Source: CAZPKH01 sp964407165
GTDB taxonomy: Bacteria; Bacteroidota; Bacteroidia; Bacteroidales; Muribaculaceae
DNA length: 64,000 bases
Direction of reading: 5' to 3'
Assembly: GCA_964407165.1 (NCBI GenBank)
Contig: CAYOUJ010000004.1
Location: 16,257-80,256, forward strand
The position numbers and the translations under genes were made by a program. The notes beneath the pieces were generated by a model. The model saw only the letters and a list, made by a program, of their open reading frames with translations, had not been told where the DNA came from and made no database searches. Of this stretch, positions 16,062 through 25,662 are shown piece by piece; position 1 is the stretch's first letter, and each line of letters opens with the position of its first letter.

Positions 16062-18152
16062 TTATTTGTCGGAGGCGAGGCGCAGGCCTATCTGGCTGGT
16101 GCTCACGCCCTCGCCCTTGACGGTGCGGGTGGTCACTCGCGCGTTGATGCTGTTGTCGTCGTAGCTGCCGCCGCGAACTATGTGGTCGCCGTGGGCCGAC
16201 GTCGACGGACCCTTCGGGTTGGTCTGTGCTCCGTGGCGATAGAGACCGAAGTAGTCAGACACCCACTCGGCCACGTTGCCTGTCATGTCATAGAGGCCGT
16301 AGCCGTTGGCCTGCAGCGAGCCCACGTCGTAGGTCTTGCGCAGGCTGTTCTCTAGCACCCAGCCGACAGCGGCCACTGAATCGGCTCCGGCGAAAGTGTT
16401 GGTGGCGCCGCCGCGGGCGGCATACTCCCATTCAGCCTCGGTGGGCAGGCGGAACTTGCCGCCGGTCACCTCATTCAGCTTGTCTATGAAACCCTCGGCA
16501 TCCGTAAAGTTCACCTGCTCCACGGGACGGTTGTCGCCGGGGAAGTAAGAGGGATTGTTTTCGGTGCCCATCACGGCGTTCCATAGCCACTGCGGCACCT
16601 CGGTGGCGCCGATGCGGTAGTCGGTCAGAGTCACGTCGTGCTGCGGGGCTTCGTTGCTCGAGGAGCCCTTGTCTCCCTTGTTTGCACCCATCTTGAACGT
16701 CCCTCCGGCGATGTTGACCATCCGGTAGACGTTGCCGTTATAGCTGATGGTGCCGTCCGACGAGTTGTAGGCAAGTCCCTCGACCTTCGGCGTCGGCGCC
16801 GGGGAGAGGAGGAAATAGGCTATGGCGCCGACCAGGAGGACCACCACTGCAATCAGGGCTACCAGTACACCCTTCGACATCCCCTTGCGCGGCTTCGGCT
16901 CAGGCTCCGCCGTCTCGCGGTTAAACACCTCGGGCGCAGGAGGCACGGGCGGCTGGCCCCCCCCGTCGATGGCCACGGTGTGTCCCTTGTCGTCGTCATT
17001 GTCCTCCTTGTCCTGCGGCCGAGGCTCATACCCGCCGCCCATGTAGGGTGCATACTCCGGATTGATGTCGGCGCCGCTGACTGGACGCGTCTCCGAGCCG
17101 TCATGCACGTGCACCGGCGGTATGTCGAGCGGACGTGTCTCCGACTCGTCGTGATGCGGCGGCTCCTGCGGCGGCTGTGGCGCCTGTATCTCCGCGTCGT
17201 AGATTGGCTCCGAGGAGTCGGCAGAGATGGGGGTGACGTCTATGAAATGAGTGCTGTCTTCGTCGCCCGCGGGCACTGCCAGCTCGTCGAGGGTCGGCAG
17301 CAGGCTCAGAAACTCCGCCATGGTCTGCGGGCGGTCTTTCGACATCACGTTCATGCCCGCCATCACGGCTCGCCGCGTGGCCTCCGAGATGGTCGACGGC
17401 AGCGGCTTCTGAGCCTCGCCCCCGACGATGAGGGCGGCGCTGATGGGCACCTCGCCGGTGAGCACCGCGTAGAGCGTGGCCGCCAGCGAATAGACGTCGG
17501 TGGCGGGGGTGAAGCGGCTCACGTCGTTGCTCATCTGCTCTATCGACGAGTAGCCCGGGGTAAGGCCCACGAGCATCGACTTCTGAGCCTCGCCCGTCTC
17601 GACGTTGAAGTTTTTCGACACACCGAAGTCTATCAGCAGCGCGTTGTCGTCGCTGCCCACCATGATGTTTGCGGGCTTGATGTCGAGATGCAGGCGCCCG
17701 TGGTCGTGCACATACTTCATGGCCTCGGCGGCCTGGCGGATATATTTTATGGCCTGGGGTTCGGTCAGCGGGCGGTCATAGCGCACGAGCATGTCCTGGA
17801 GGCTACAGCCGTCGATATAGTCCATCACGTAGTAGGCAGTGCAGTTCTCCTCAAACACGTCATACACCTTCACAATGCCGGGGTGGTTGAAGCCGCTGAT
17901 GGCCTGGGCCTCTTCGATGAACTTGGCGCGCAGATGGTCCACATAGTCCACCTTGCTCATGGTGGCCACCATCATGCGGTGTGTGCCCGGCTCACGGTTG
18001 CAGTAGTCGGCGGGGAAAAACTCCTTGATGGCCACGCGGCCGCGGAGCATCACGTGTATGCCCTCGTAGGTGTTGCCGAAGCCGCCACTTGATATGAAGC
18101 GTATTATCTCGTATTTGCCGTTTTGCAGGGTCGAGCCGATGTCGAGTATCAT
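16062..18152 (-). CDS. Ser/Thr kinase - TM - FGE-like sensor fusion (kinase 2)
   Basis: A 696-residue paralogue of kinase 1 with the same order: kinase, long acidic/proline linker, one membrane helix (about 440-462, VLVALIAVVVLLVGAIAYFL), then an FGE/SUMF1-like domain. With the start at ATG 18152 the glycine loop GGFG (23-26) and Lys43 fall at exactly the same positions as in kinase 1, which supports that start; the longer frame runs into repeats. The catalytic loop is HLDIKPANIM (non-RD), then LIDFG. The FGE part keeps LPTEAEWEYAARGGATNTF, MTGNVAEWVSD and VRGGSY but lacks the paired catalytic cysteines near its end. It probably senses an envelope ligand and signals inward. Confidence 0.93.
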   Translation of the reverse strand: MILDIGSTLQNGKYEIIRFISSGGFGNTYEGIHVMLRGRVAIKEFFPADYCNREPGTHRMMVATMSKVDYVDHLRAKFIEEAQAISGFNHPGIVKVYDVFEENCTAYYVMDYIDGCSLQDMLVRYDRPLTEPQAIKYIRQAAEAMKYVHDHGRLHLDIKPANIMVGSDDNALLIDFGVSKNFNVETGEAQKSMLVGLTPGYSSIEQMSNDVSRFTPATDVYSLAATLYAVLTGEVPISAALIVGGEAQKPLPSTISEATRRAVMAGMNVMSKDRPQTMAEFLSLLPTLDELAVPAGDEDSTHFIDVTPISADSSEPIYDAEIQAPQPPQEPPHHDESETRPLDIPPVHVHDGSETRPVSGADINPEYAPYMGGGYEPRPQDKEDNDDDKGHTVAIDGGGQPPVPPAPEVFNRETAEPEPKPRKGMSKGVLVALIAVVVLLVGAIAYFLLSPAPTPKVEGLAYNSSDGTISYNGNVYRMVNIAGGTFKMGANKGDKGSSSNEAPQHDVTLTDYRIGATEVPQWLWNAVMGTENNPSYFPGDNRPVEQVNFTDAEGFIDKLNEVTGGKFRLPTEAEWEYAARGGATNTFAGADSVAAVGWVLENSLRKTYDVGSLQANGYGLYDMTGNVAEWVSDYFGLYRHGAQTNPKGPSTSAHGDHIVRGGSYDDNSINARVTTRTVKGEGVSTSQIGLRLASDK

Positions 18153-18797
18153 AGCGTAGGGTGATATTGAAAGGTAATAGAGGTACAAATTTAGGCTATT
18201 TTTACCAAACCACCGCCCCCCGCCGCAACTTTTAACAAATATTATCACCCACAACAAGTAAGGAGAGCGGCCGTCCCCCGCCGCACATCCAAGAGCAACT
18301 ACGGAGGGCGGCCGTTCCGGCCGCACGCCACATAAGGTGACTACCCGCCCCACACCGCAAGCAAAGGTATTTTCAGCTCCGCAGGAGCGTAATTCTTGTT
18401 AACCCCGTACGGAGCGAAGCGGAGTGCGGGGATGGTCGGGGCTGCTTTCTATATGTGAGCCCCGCAGGGGCGACATCCTTCGCGCCCATCAGGCGACCGG
18501 GAAGAATATCGCCCCTGCGGGACTTATCTGTTTGATAGGCAGAGCTTTCCCCGCACTCCGCTTCGCTCCGTTCGGGGTTAACAAGGACATCGCCCCTGCG
18601 GTGCTGAAGTTACCATACCCTTGCGGCCAAGGCGGGGATGTGCGGCCGGGGACGGCCGCCCTCCTTATTTGCTGTGGCGTGCGGCCGGGGACGGCCGCAC
18701 GCCTTACCAGTTCAAGTTTTCACCGAAAAATTTGGCCACGTGGGTTTTTTGGCTTAATTTTACGCAAAATTTAATATCTTACCCTACATATTTATTT
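18153..18797. repeat. 645-bp repeat-only intergenic region (families D and E)
   Basis: No gene is supported. Family D units built on GCGGCCGTCCCCGGCCGC lie at 18261-18287, 18301-18329, 18641-18665 and 18674-18703. Between them is a palindromic element. Its 36-nt arms start TTGTTAACCCCG (left arm near 18396-18431; right arm near 18549-18584) and match as inverted repeats with one mismatch. Inner GCCCCTGCGGG-type hairpins lie between the arms. The kinase 2 and Tricorn promoters must lie at the two ends, but I cannot place them securely. Confidence 0.7.
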
Positions 18798-21700
18798 ATG
18801 CGTAAATCATTTATCACCCTTGCAATGGCTGTCGCTGTGGCTGTTAGCGCAGCCGCGGAAACCCCGCTGTGGCTCCGCGACGCCGCCATCTCTCCCGACG
18901 GACAGCGCATCGCTTTCACCTACATGGGCGACATCTACACCGTCCCCGTCACCGGCGGCGCGGCCACGCGCCTCACATCGCAGCCCACGCGCGAGAGCCG
19001 CCCCGTCTGGAGCCCCGACGGAGAGCAGATAGCCTTCGCCGACACCCGCATCGGCGCATCCGACATCTATATAATGCCCTCGACCGGCGGGACGGCCCGG
19101 CGCCTGACCTCCAACTCCGTCGCCGAGACGCCCGAGGCGTTCTCTCCCGACGGCAAGTATGTCTACTACCGCGCGGCCATACAGCTGCCCGCCACCTCCG
19201 CGCAGTTCCCCACCAGCCGCCTGCCGCAGCTCTATCGCGTCAAGGTCGACGGCTCGGCTGCCCCCGAGCAGGTGGTCAGCACCCCTACCGAGATGATTTG
19301 CTTCATGCCCGACGGCAACGGCTTCCTATACCATGACCAGAAGGGCATGGAGAACGCCTGGCGCAAGCACCACACCTCGTCGGTCACCCGCGACGTGTGG
19401 CGCTACGATGCCCGCAAGGGCACGTTCACCAACCTGACCAACCACGCCGGCGAGGACCGCAACCCCGTGGTCACCGCCGACGGCAAGACCGTCTACTTCC
19501 TCAGCGAGAGGGACGGCGGCTCGTTCAACGTCTACTCTTTCCCCCTGGCCGACCCGCAACAGGTCACGGCGGTGAGCTCGTTCAAGGAGCATCCCGTGCG
19601 CTTCCTCTCGCAGTCGCGCGACGGCCTGTTGGCATACACCTACGACGGCGAGATCTACACCCAGAAGCCCGGGCAGCAGCCGCAGAAAGTGGCCGTGGAC
19701 ATCGTCCGTGACAACGCCGACGTGCCCTTGGCCATCCGCGCCGGCGGCCGCAACACCTCCTACGCTGTCAGCCCCGACGGCACGCAGGTGGCCGTAGTCA
19801 GCCGCGGCGACGTCTTCGTAGGCTCGGTCGAGCACTCCTCGGTCAAGCAGGTCACCAACACCCCCGCCGCCGAGACCATGGTAGCCTGGGCACCCGACAA
19901 TCGCTCCATAGTCTACGTCAGCGAGCGCGACGGCCACTGGAACATCTACAAGGCCACCATCTCGCGCAAGGAGGACGTAAACTTCTCCAACGCCACGGTC
20001 ATCGACGAAGAGGCGCTCTTCGACGCCAAGGACGGCATCGACCGCACATATCCCTCCTTCTCGCCCGACGGAAAGAAGATGGCATACATACAGGACCGCG
20101 ACAAGCTCATGGTCATGGACGTCAAGAGCGGCAAGAGCAAGCAGCTCACCGACGGCTCATGCTGGACCAACTCCGGCGGCGGCTTTGACTACGACTGGAG
20201 CCCCGACGGCAGGTGGATAGCCTTCGAACTGGTCGACCGCAAGCACGACCCGTACACCGACGTGGCCATCGTCAACGTCGAGACCGGCGAGATCACCAAC
20301 ATCACCGCCACGGGCTACTTCGACGGCTCGCCGCAATGGGTGCTCGATGGCAACGCCGTGATGATCCACAGCGACCGTCTGGGCCTGCGTTCCCACGCCT
20401 CGTGGGGCTCGCAGGAGGATGTGTTCCTCGTGTTCGTCAACCGCGACGCCTACGACCGCTTCCGCCTGAGCGAGGAAGACTACACCCTGCTCAAGGAGGT
20501 GGAGAAGCAGCAGAAGGCCGATGCCGACAAGGAGAAGAAAGCCGCTGCCGCCAAGAAGGATGACAAGAAGAAGAAAGACGACAAGAAAGACGACGGGAGC
20601 GGGGCGGCGCCCTCGCGCCCCGATGACAAGAAGGGAGTCACCGTCGAGACCGACGGCATACGCGACCGCATCATCCGCCTGACGCCTAACTCCTCCGACC
20701 TGGCCGGCTCGATGATCACCGCCGACGGCGAGACGCTCTACTATCTCAGCAGCTTCGACAAGGGCTACGACCTGTGGAAGGTAAACCTGCGCAAGCGCGA
20801 GGCCAAGATGGTCAGCAAGCTCGGCGCACCCTACATGAGCATGCAGATCGACACGAAGGGGAAAATCTTCCTCCTGGGTTCCACCAAAATGCAGAAACTC
20901 GACCCCAAGAGCGACAAGCTCACCGCCGTCACCGTTTCCGCCACACAGCTCATCGACGAGGCCGCAGAGCGTGAGGCGATGTTCAACACCGTGCAGTTCC
21001 AGGAGGGCCGCATGTTCTATGACCCCGACATGCACGGGGTCGACTGGGACGCCCTCTGCGAGCACTACCGCAAGTTCCTCCCCCACATCAACAATGGCAC
21101 CGACTTCGCCGAGATGCTCTCGGAGCTGCTCGGCGAGCTCAATGTCAGCCACACCGGCGCCTCCTACTACGCCTCCACGCCCAACTATGAGCCTACCGGC
21201 AACCTCGGCCTGCTCTATGACCTGACCTATACGGGCAAAGGCCTGAAGGTTGATGAAGTGGTGGAGGGCGGCCCCTTCGACCGCGCGACCTCCAAGGTAA
21301 CCCCCGGCTGCATTGTCACCAAGATCAACGGCATCGAGATCACTCCCGACGCCGACTATACAGCCATCTTCAACGGCATCGTCGGCAAGAAGACACTGGT
21401 AACCATCAAGAACGGCGGCCAGACCTGGGACGAAGTGGTCCTCCCCATCACCTCCGGCGCCATGAACGAGCTGCTGTATGCCCGCTGGGTCAAGCAGCGA
21501 GAGGCCGACGTAGACCGCCTCTCCGGCGGCCGCCTCGGATACGTCCACATCCGCTCTATGGGCGACGAGAGCTATCGTGACATCTACGCCGAGATCCTCG
21601 GAAAGTACAACGACCGCGAGGGCATAGTCATCGACACCCGCTGGAACGGCGGCGGCCGCCTGCACGAAGACATCGAGGTGCTCTTCTCCGGCGAGAAATA

Positions 21701-22088
21701 CCTCACGCAGGTGGTGCGCGGCAAGGAGGTGGGCGAGATGCCCTCGCGCCGCTGGAACAAGCCCTCCATCATGCTCGTCTGCGAGGCCAACTACTCCAAC
21801 GCCCACGGCACCCCCTGGGTCTACACCCTAAAGGGCCTGGGCAAGACCGTCGGCGCACCCGTGCCCGGCACCATGACCTCCGTCAACTGGCGGCGCCTGC
21901 AGAACACCGACTACGTCTTCGGCATCCCGGTCGTCGGCCACCGCACCAACGAGGGCTACTGCCTCGAGAACCACCAGCTTGAGCCTGACATCCTGATTTA
22001 CAACGACCCGGACGTCCTGGCCAAGGGCACCGACCAGCAGCTCGTCGCCGCCGTCCGCGCCCTCCTCGACCAGCTCGACGCCAAGTAA
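18798..22088 (+). CDS. Tricorn-like S41 peptidase, exported
   Basis: A 1096-residue protease related to archaeal Tricorn. It has a signal peptide (MRKSFITLAMAVAVAVSAAA), two TolB/PD40 beta-propeller regions (repeats of the type ISPDGQRIAFTY, about 25-560), a lysine-rich linker (about 570-610), a Tricorn core domain, a PDZ domain (about 800-880; LKVDEVVEGGPFDRATSKV) and an S41 catalytic domain. The core contains NVSHTGA, matching the Ser-His pair of Tricorn, and ANYSNAHGTP at the nucleophile, where Tricorn has Ser-Asp. It likely trims peptides in the periplasm. A family A repeat is inserted in frame in the linker (20596-20622). The ATG is chosen at the signal peptide. Confidence 0.93.
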   Translation: MRKSFITLAMAVAVAVSAAAETPLWLRDAAISPDGQRIAFTYMGDIYTVPVTGGAATRLTSQPTRESRPVWSPDGEQIAFADTRIGASDIYIMPSTGGTARRLTSNSVAETPEAFSPDGKYVYYRAAIQLPATSAQFPTSRLPQLYRVKVDGSAAPEQVVSTPTEMICFMPDGNGFLYHDQKGMENAWRKHHTSSVTRDVWRYDARKGTFTNLTNHAGEDRNPVVTADGKTVYFLSERDGGSFNVYSFPLADPQQVTAVSSFKEHPVRFLSQSRDGLLAYTYDGEIYTQKPGQQPQKVAVDIVRDNADVPLAIRAGGRNTSYAVSPDGTQVAVVSRGDVFVGSVEHSSVKQVTNTPAAETMVAWAPDNRSIVYVSERDGHWNIYKATISRKEDVNFSNATVIDEEALFDAKDGIDRTYPSFSPDGKKMAYIQDRDKLMVMDVKSGKSKQLTDGSCWTNSGGGFDYDWSPDGRWIAFELVDRKHDPYTDVAIVNVETGEITNITATGYFDGSPQWVLDGNAVMIHSDRLGLRSHASWGSQEDVFLVFVNRDAYDRFRLSEEDYTLLKEVEKQQKADADKEKKAAAAKKDDKKKKDDKKDDGSGAAPSRPDDKKGVTVETDGIRDRIIRLTPNSSDLAGSMITADGETLYYLSSFDKGYDLWKVNLRKREAKMVSKLGAPYMSMQIDTKGKIFLLGSTKMQKLDPKSDKLTAVTVSATQLIDEAAEREAMFNTVQFQEGRMFYDPDMHGVDWDALCEHYRKFLPHINNGTDFAEMLSELLGELNVSHTGASYYASTPNYEPTGNLGLLYDLTYTGKGLKVDEVVEGGPFDRATSKVTPGCIVTKINGIEITPDADYTAIFNGIVGKKTLVTIKNGGQTWDEVVLPITSGAMNELLYARWVKQREADVDRLSGGRLGYVHIRSMGDESYRDIYAEILGKYNDREGIVIDTRWNGGGRLHEDIEVLFSGEKYLTQVVRGKEVGEMPSRRWNKPSIMLVCEANYSNAHGTPWVYTLKGLGKTVGAPVPGTMTSVNWRRLQNTDYVFGIPVVGHRTNEGYCLENHQLEPDILIYNDPDVLAKGTDQQLVAAVRALLDQLDAK
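20596..20622 (+). repeat. family A in-frame palindrome, in Tricorn linker
   Basis: A 27-bp unit beginning GGAGCGGGGCGG and ending CGCGCCCCG, translated as SGAAPSRP within the lysine-rich linker. Length is a multiple of three. Confidence 0.85.
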
Positions 22089-22311
22089 GGAGCGGGGCGG
22101 CGCCCTCGCGCCCCGCCTCCCTCTCTTTTCCCGATTATACGATTAGCCGATTAAGCAGCCCCTTGGCTCCTTAATCGGCTAATCGGCTAATCGGCTAATC
22201 GGCTAAAGAGTGCCGTCCACGCGCCCTCCGTACTTGCGGCAGCGCCCGTAGCACCCGTTACCCGATTACCCGCTTAACCGATTAACTGCTTGTTTACCTC
22301 TCGTTATTGAA
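22089..22311. repeat. family A copy and GATTAGCCGATTA tandem repeats
   Basis: A full family A unit (22089-22115) starts directly after the Tricorn stop. Next comes a hairpin pairing GATTAGCCGATTAAG (22141-22155) with CTTAATCGGCTAATC-like sequence, then four to five tandem copies of TAATCGGCT. More CCGATTACCCG-type words run to about 22290. The hairpin could terminate Tricorn transcription. Confidence 0.7.
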
Positions 22312-23229
22312 TCAAAGAGCCAGCCGGAAACCGTATATAGGCCATCTGAGGTCAGAATCGTTGCCCTCATGTCGCGTTACGTCAGGGAAGCACCAATCTG
22401 AAGTATTCCAGCTACCACCACGCCCTACGCAATGATTCTTCCAGCCAGCCGTCATATTGCAAGGGTTGAGGGCAGGCGACTTTTCATAATAGTGATTGTC
22501 GAACCGGTCAAGGCACCATTCATACACATTGCCGCTCATGTCGTAAATTCCAAGCTCGTTGGGGGACTTGGTTTTAATTGCATGTGTCTGCTTGTCGCTG
22601 TTGGCGGAGTACCAGGCGACGCTGTCCATGCTGTTGGAACCGCTGTATTCGTAACCCTTGCTCTTGTTGCCCCCGCGGGCTGCGAACTCCCACTGCGCCT
22701 CCGTCGGCAAATTGAACGAAGCTCCCGTGGCCGAGTTGAGCCTGGAGATGAACGTTTGGCAGTCGTTCCACGAAACACACTCCACAGGCAGGTTATCGCC
22801 CTTCCAGGTGCTCGGATTGTCATTCATCACCGCCACCCACAACCACTGCGGCACCTCGCTCTCGCCTATATAGTAGCTGTCGAGCATTACCTCATGTACC
22901 GGCCTACTACCATCATAATGAGGGTTTCCCATTTGAAATGAGCCCCCTTGCACTTCCACCATCTTGTAGCTGTTGCTGCCGCAAGTGAGGGTGTGCGTGG
23001 AGGCGTCCCACGTCGCCTGCACCGTGGGAGTGGGCCGAGTGTTGTCGGTGTCTTTCTTGGCAGTATCTTTCTTCTTGGTAGTATCCTTTTTCTTGGTGGT
23101 GTTTTTCTTCTTGGTGGTGTTGGGGCGGGAGGGGTCGATGGCGTAGGCGGTAACAGCGGTATAGGTCAGCGTCGCGGGCACCGTCGCGGCCAAAGTAATC
23201 ACGAGCATCAGACGGAGTATTCGTTTCAT
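22312..23229 (-). CDS. exported FGE/SUMF1-like domain protein
   Basis: The 305-residue protein has a signal peptide (about 1-30, MKRILRLMLVITLAATVPAT), a threonine/lysine-rich linker (NTTKKKNTTKKKDTTKKK-like, about 37-65) and a single FGE-sulfatase-like domain (GGSFQMGNPHYDGSRPVHEV, then LPTEAQWEFAARGGNKSKG, then YDMSGNVYEWCLDR, then GRGGSWNTSDWC). It resembles the sensor halves of kinases 1 and 2 without a kinase. Only one cysteine sits near the active-site region, so formylglycine formation is doubtful; a binding or scaffold role is more likely. It could be a diffusible partner of the kinase family. Confidence 0.88.
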   Translation of the reverse strand: MKRILRLMLVITLAATVPATLTYTAVTAYAIDPSRPNTTKKKNTTKKKDTTKKKDTAKKDTDNTRPTPTVQATWDASTHTLTCGSNSYKMVEVQGGSFQMGNPHYDGSRPVHEVMLDSYYIGESEVPQWLWVAVMNDNPSTWKGDNLPVECVSWNDCQTFISRLNSATGASFNLPTEAQWEFAARGGNKSKGYEYSGSNSMDSVAWYSANSDKQTHAIKTKSPNELGIYDMSGNVYEWCLDRFDNHYYEKSPALNPCNMTAGWKNHCVGRGGSWNTSDWCFPDVTRHEGNDSDLRWPIYGFRLAL

Positions 23230-23245
23230 ATTTAGCGGGTTTAAG

Positions 23246-24712
23246 TTAGAACTGGAAGTAGATGAAGGGGGCGACCTCGGCCGACATGAACTGGATGACG
23301 AGCTGGACGACCACTAAGAAGATAATCAACTTGAGCAGCCAGGGGGAGCGGATGAACCAGTCGCCCAGGCGGTCGACGAGCCGTGTGGGCAGGGCGTGCA
23401 TCAATATTATCACGCCCATCATGACGAACCACAGCCACCGCTCGCAGATGACCGACCACACCCACTGGCCCTGGAAGTCGGTGAAGATGCGGCGGATGAT
23501 CTGGCGGGCGTCGAGCCAGGTGTTGGCACGGAAAAACACCCACAGGAACGACACGTAAAGCATGGTCACGCACCACGAGAGGGCCTTTACGGGCCACACG
23601 TCGGGGATGCGCTGAAGGATTGGCTTGCACGCCTTGTGGACGGCGAGGCCGACGCCGTGCATGGCGCCCCAGAAGACAAACTTCCACCCCGCGCCGTGCC
23701 ACAGGCCGCCGATGAGCATGGTCAGGAAATTGTTGACGTAGGTGCGGACGGTGCCCTTGCGGTTGCCGCCGAGGGGTATGTAGACGTAGTCGCGGAGCCA
23801 AGTCGACAGCGAGATGTGCCAGCGCCGCCAGAAGTCGGTGAGGTTGCGCGACTTGTAGGGGAAGTTGAAGTTTTTCATCAGCCGGAATCCCATGATCAGG
23901 GCGATGCCGATGGCCATGTCGGAGTAGCCGGAGAAGTCGCAGTAGATCTGCATTGTATAGCCAACGACACCCATCAGGTTCTCAAAGCCTGTGTAAGTGA
24001 GGGGGAAGTCGTAGATGAGGTCGTTGAACTGGGCTATGTAGTCGGCGATTATGGCCTTCTTGACTATGCCTAAAATGATGAGCCACAGGCCGAGGTAAAC
24101 CTCGCGGCGCTCGGCGTGGCGGTTCTCCTGCAGCTGGGGCAGGAAGTAGTCGGCGCGGACGATGGGTCCGGCGACCAGCGCAGGGAAGAACGAGAGGAAG
24201 AAAAGGTAGTCGAGGTATGACTTGGTCGGGGCGAGGCGTCCTTTGTAGACATCGACGACGTAGCTGATAGACTGGAAAGTGTAGAACGATATGCCCACGG
24301 GCAGGATTATCTCCATGGGGGTGAAGTTGGAACCTACCATCTGCGCCCAGTTCCACGCGAAGAAGTTGGCGTACTTGAAGTAGCCCAAGATGCTCAGCGA
24401 GCAGCAGATAGACACTATCATTGCCGCGCGCCGCTGCCAGCGTTTGTCGAGCACGGCGATGGCGTGCGACAGAAACCAGTCGACCAGCGAGGTGCATATC
24501 AGCAGGATGAAGAAGATGCCGGAGGACTTGTAGTAGAAGAACAGGGAGAAGAGTATGACGAACACCGTCATCTGCGTGCGCCGCGACTTGATGAGCGCGT
24601 ACAGCGGCATGAAGACGAGGAACAGCCCCCAGAACAGCCCCGAGGAGAATATCATCGGGCTCTTGGGGTCGTATGTCAGTAATTCTAATATATTGTGTAG
24701 CAAATGCTGCAT
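23246..24712 (-). CDS. MBOAT O-acyltransferase (AlgI-like)
   Basis: A 488-residue membrane-bound O-acyltransferase, the family of AlgI, DltB and PatA-like proteins. It moves acetyl or acyl groups across the membrane onto envelope polymers. Conserved features are CDFSGYSDMAIGIALIMGF, FWRRWHISLSTWLRDYVYIP, and the catalytic-histidine region GGLWHGAGWKFVFWGAMHG. About ten membrane helices are expected. The SGNH protein gene 24871-25662, upstream on the same strand, probably works with it. A second, closely similar MBOAT lies at 55276-56769. The acceptor is unknown, but nearby polysaccharide genes suggest a surface glycan. Confidence 0.93.
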   Translation of the reverse strand: MQHLLHNILELLTYDPKSPMIFSSGLFWGLFLVFMPLYALIKSRRTQMTVFVILFSLFFYYKSSGIFFILLICTSLVDWFLSHAIAVLDKRWQRRAAMIVSICCSLSILGYFKYANFFAWNWAQMVGSNFTPMEIILPVGISFYTFQSISYVVDVYKGRLAPTKSYLDYLFFLSFFPALVAGPIVRADYFLPQLQENRHAERREVYLGLWLIILGIVKKAIIADYIAQFNDLIYDFPLTYTGFENLMGVVGYTMQIYCDFSGYSDMAIGIALIMGFRLMKNFNFPYKSRNLTDFWRRWHISLSTWLRDYVYIPLGGNRKGTVRTYVNNFLTMLIGGLWHGAGWKFVFWGAMHGVGLAVHKACKPILQRIPDVWPVKALSWCVTMLYVSFLWVFFRANTWLDARQIIRRIFTDFQGQWVWSVICERWLWFVMMGVIILMHALPTRLVDRLGDWFIRSPWLLKLIIFLVVVQLVIQFMSAEVAPFIYFQF

Positions 24713-24870
24713 TATCAGTGGTTTATTTCACAAAGAAACAAAAGAGCTAAAAGAAACTTGCAACCACGAATTTCACGAATTAAACTAATTTCACGAAGTT
24801 TGAATTTAGTTTCTTTTGTTTCTTTTGATTCTTTTGATTCTTTTATTTCTTTTGTTTCTTCGTGAGAAGG
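24713..24870. other. AT-rich spacer with TTTCTTTTGTTTC repeats
   Basis: No gene. The strip has CACGAATTTCACGAATT-type words followed by tandem TTCTTTTGATTCTTTTGATT sequence. It may contain the MBOAT promoter, but none is clear. Confidence 0.4.
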
Positions 24871-25662
24871 TTAGCGGAGGGGCTGGAGGACGACCACTCG
24901 CTTGGGGCGCGCCTTGGTACCGGGGTCAGGGGCCTCGAGGCGTATGGGGTGCTCGGCGTGCAACGGCATCCACCGTGCTATCGAGTCCATCCACAGTTTT
25001 GCCGAGGCGTGAGTGGGGTGGGCGCCGTCTTTCTCGCGGTCGAAGTGCATGCCGTTGCTGCAGAAGTAGCGGCCTTGGGGCACATTCTCCTCGATCATCT
25101 CGTTGATGCCCGTGTCGGCCTTCCAGTTGGGTGGCCCGATCCACACATACGGGATGTCGCCGAGCTGCCGGATGAAGCTCTTGACATACTTGTCGCGCTT
25201 CTCCTTTATGTCGCGCACAAACAGCTCGTTGGCACCGAGACTGATGAATATGAAGGTGGGGTTGAACTCGTTGATGTAGACGCGCAGGGTGTCGGAGTTG
25301 CCCCAATATTCGGAGGTTGAGCTGTACCAGATGACCGAGTTGAGGGTGTGGCCGTTTTTCTGGGCGTAGGCGGCGAGCGCGGGGTTGAGGCCCTCGAGCA
25401 TCGAGTCGCCGATGATGAGGATGCTCTGCGTGGCGGTGTCGGCCGGTGCGGGAAAGCGCACTCGCGCCGCGCCATCCACCGAATCGGCATCGGCGGGGCG
25501 CGAGGGCGCTGCCCCGCTCCCCTCGCGGGTGAGCCGGTCGGCGATGCCGGAGGACTTGATCTCAAAGTCGCCGATTTTTACCGAGTCCATACAGGAGTAT
25601 GCGATGACTATTGCGAAGGCCGTGAGCAGCAGGAGCCACAGGCCGAGGTAGTGTCGTTTCAT
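24871..25662 (-). CDS. membrane-anchored SGNH/GDSL hydrolase-like protein
   Basis: The 263-residue protein has one N-terminal membrane helix (about 6-24, LGLWLLLLTAFAIVIAYSC) and a periplasmic SGNH domain. The nucleophile block is ILIIGDSMLEG, the oxyanion block is SLGANELF and the Asp-His pair lies in DREKDGAHPTHAS. With the adjacent MBOAT it forms a likely O-acetylation pair, as AlgI works with AlgJ/AlgX. Its 3' side overlaps nothing; its ATG overlaps the stop of the upstream glycosyltransferase by 4 bp (25659-25662), so the two are translationally coupled. A family A repeat (25494-25520, SGAAPSRP) extends the linker after the membrane helix. Confidence 0.88.
   Translation of the reverse strand: MKRHYLGLWLLLLTAFAIVIAYSCMDSVKIGDFEIKSSGIADRLTREGSGAAPSRPADADSVDGAARVRFPAPADTATQSILIIGDSMLEGLNPALAAYAQKNGHTLNSVIWYSSTSEYWGNSDTLRVYINEFNPTFIFISLGANELFVRDIKEKRDKYVKSFIRQLGDIPYVWIGPPNWKADTGINEMIEENVPQGRYFCSNGMHFDREKDGAHPTHASAKLWMDSIARWMPLHAEHPIRLEAPDPGTKARPKRVVVLQPLR
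25494..25520 (-). repeat. family A in-frame palindrome, in SGNH linker
   Basis: Inverted copy relative to the plus strand with one substitution. Read in the gene's sense it gives GSGAAPSRP. Confidence 0.8.

Noticed and set aside
18424..18774. 116-codon ORF in the 18 kb repeat region
   Set aside because: It consists entirely of palindromic repeat sequence and has no plausible start context or domain.
20157..21806. 549-codon antisense ORF opposite the Tricorn gene
   Set aside because: It is a shadow of GC-rich codon use in the sense gene; its product is low-complexity Val/Ala/Gly/His and matches no fold.
22135..22290. Possible CRISPR array in the TAATCGGCT repeats
   Set aside because: The repeats are 9 bp in direct tandem without unique spacers, and no cas gene is present.
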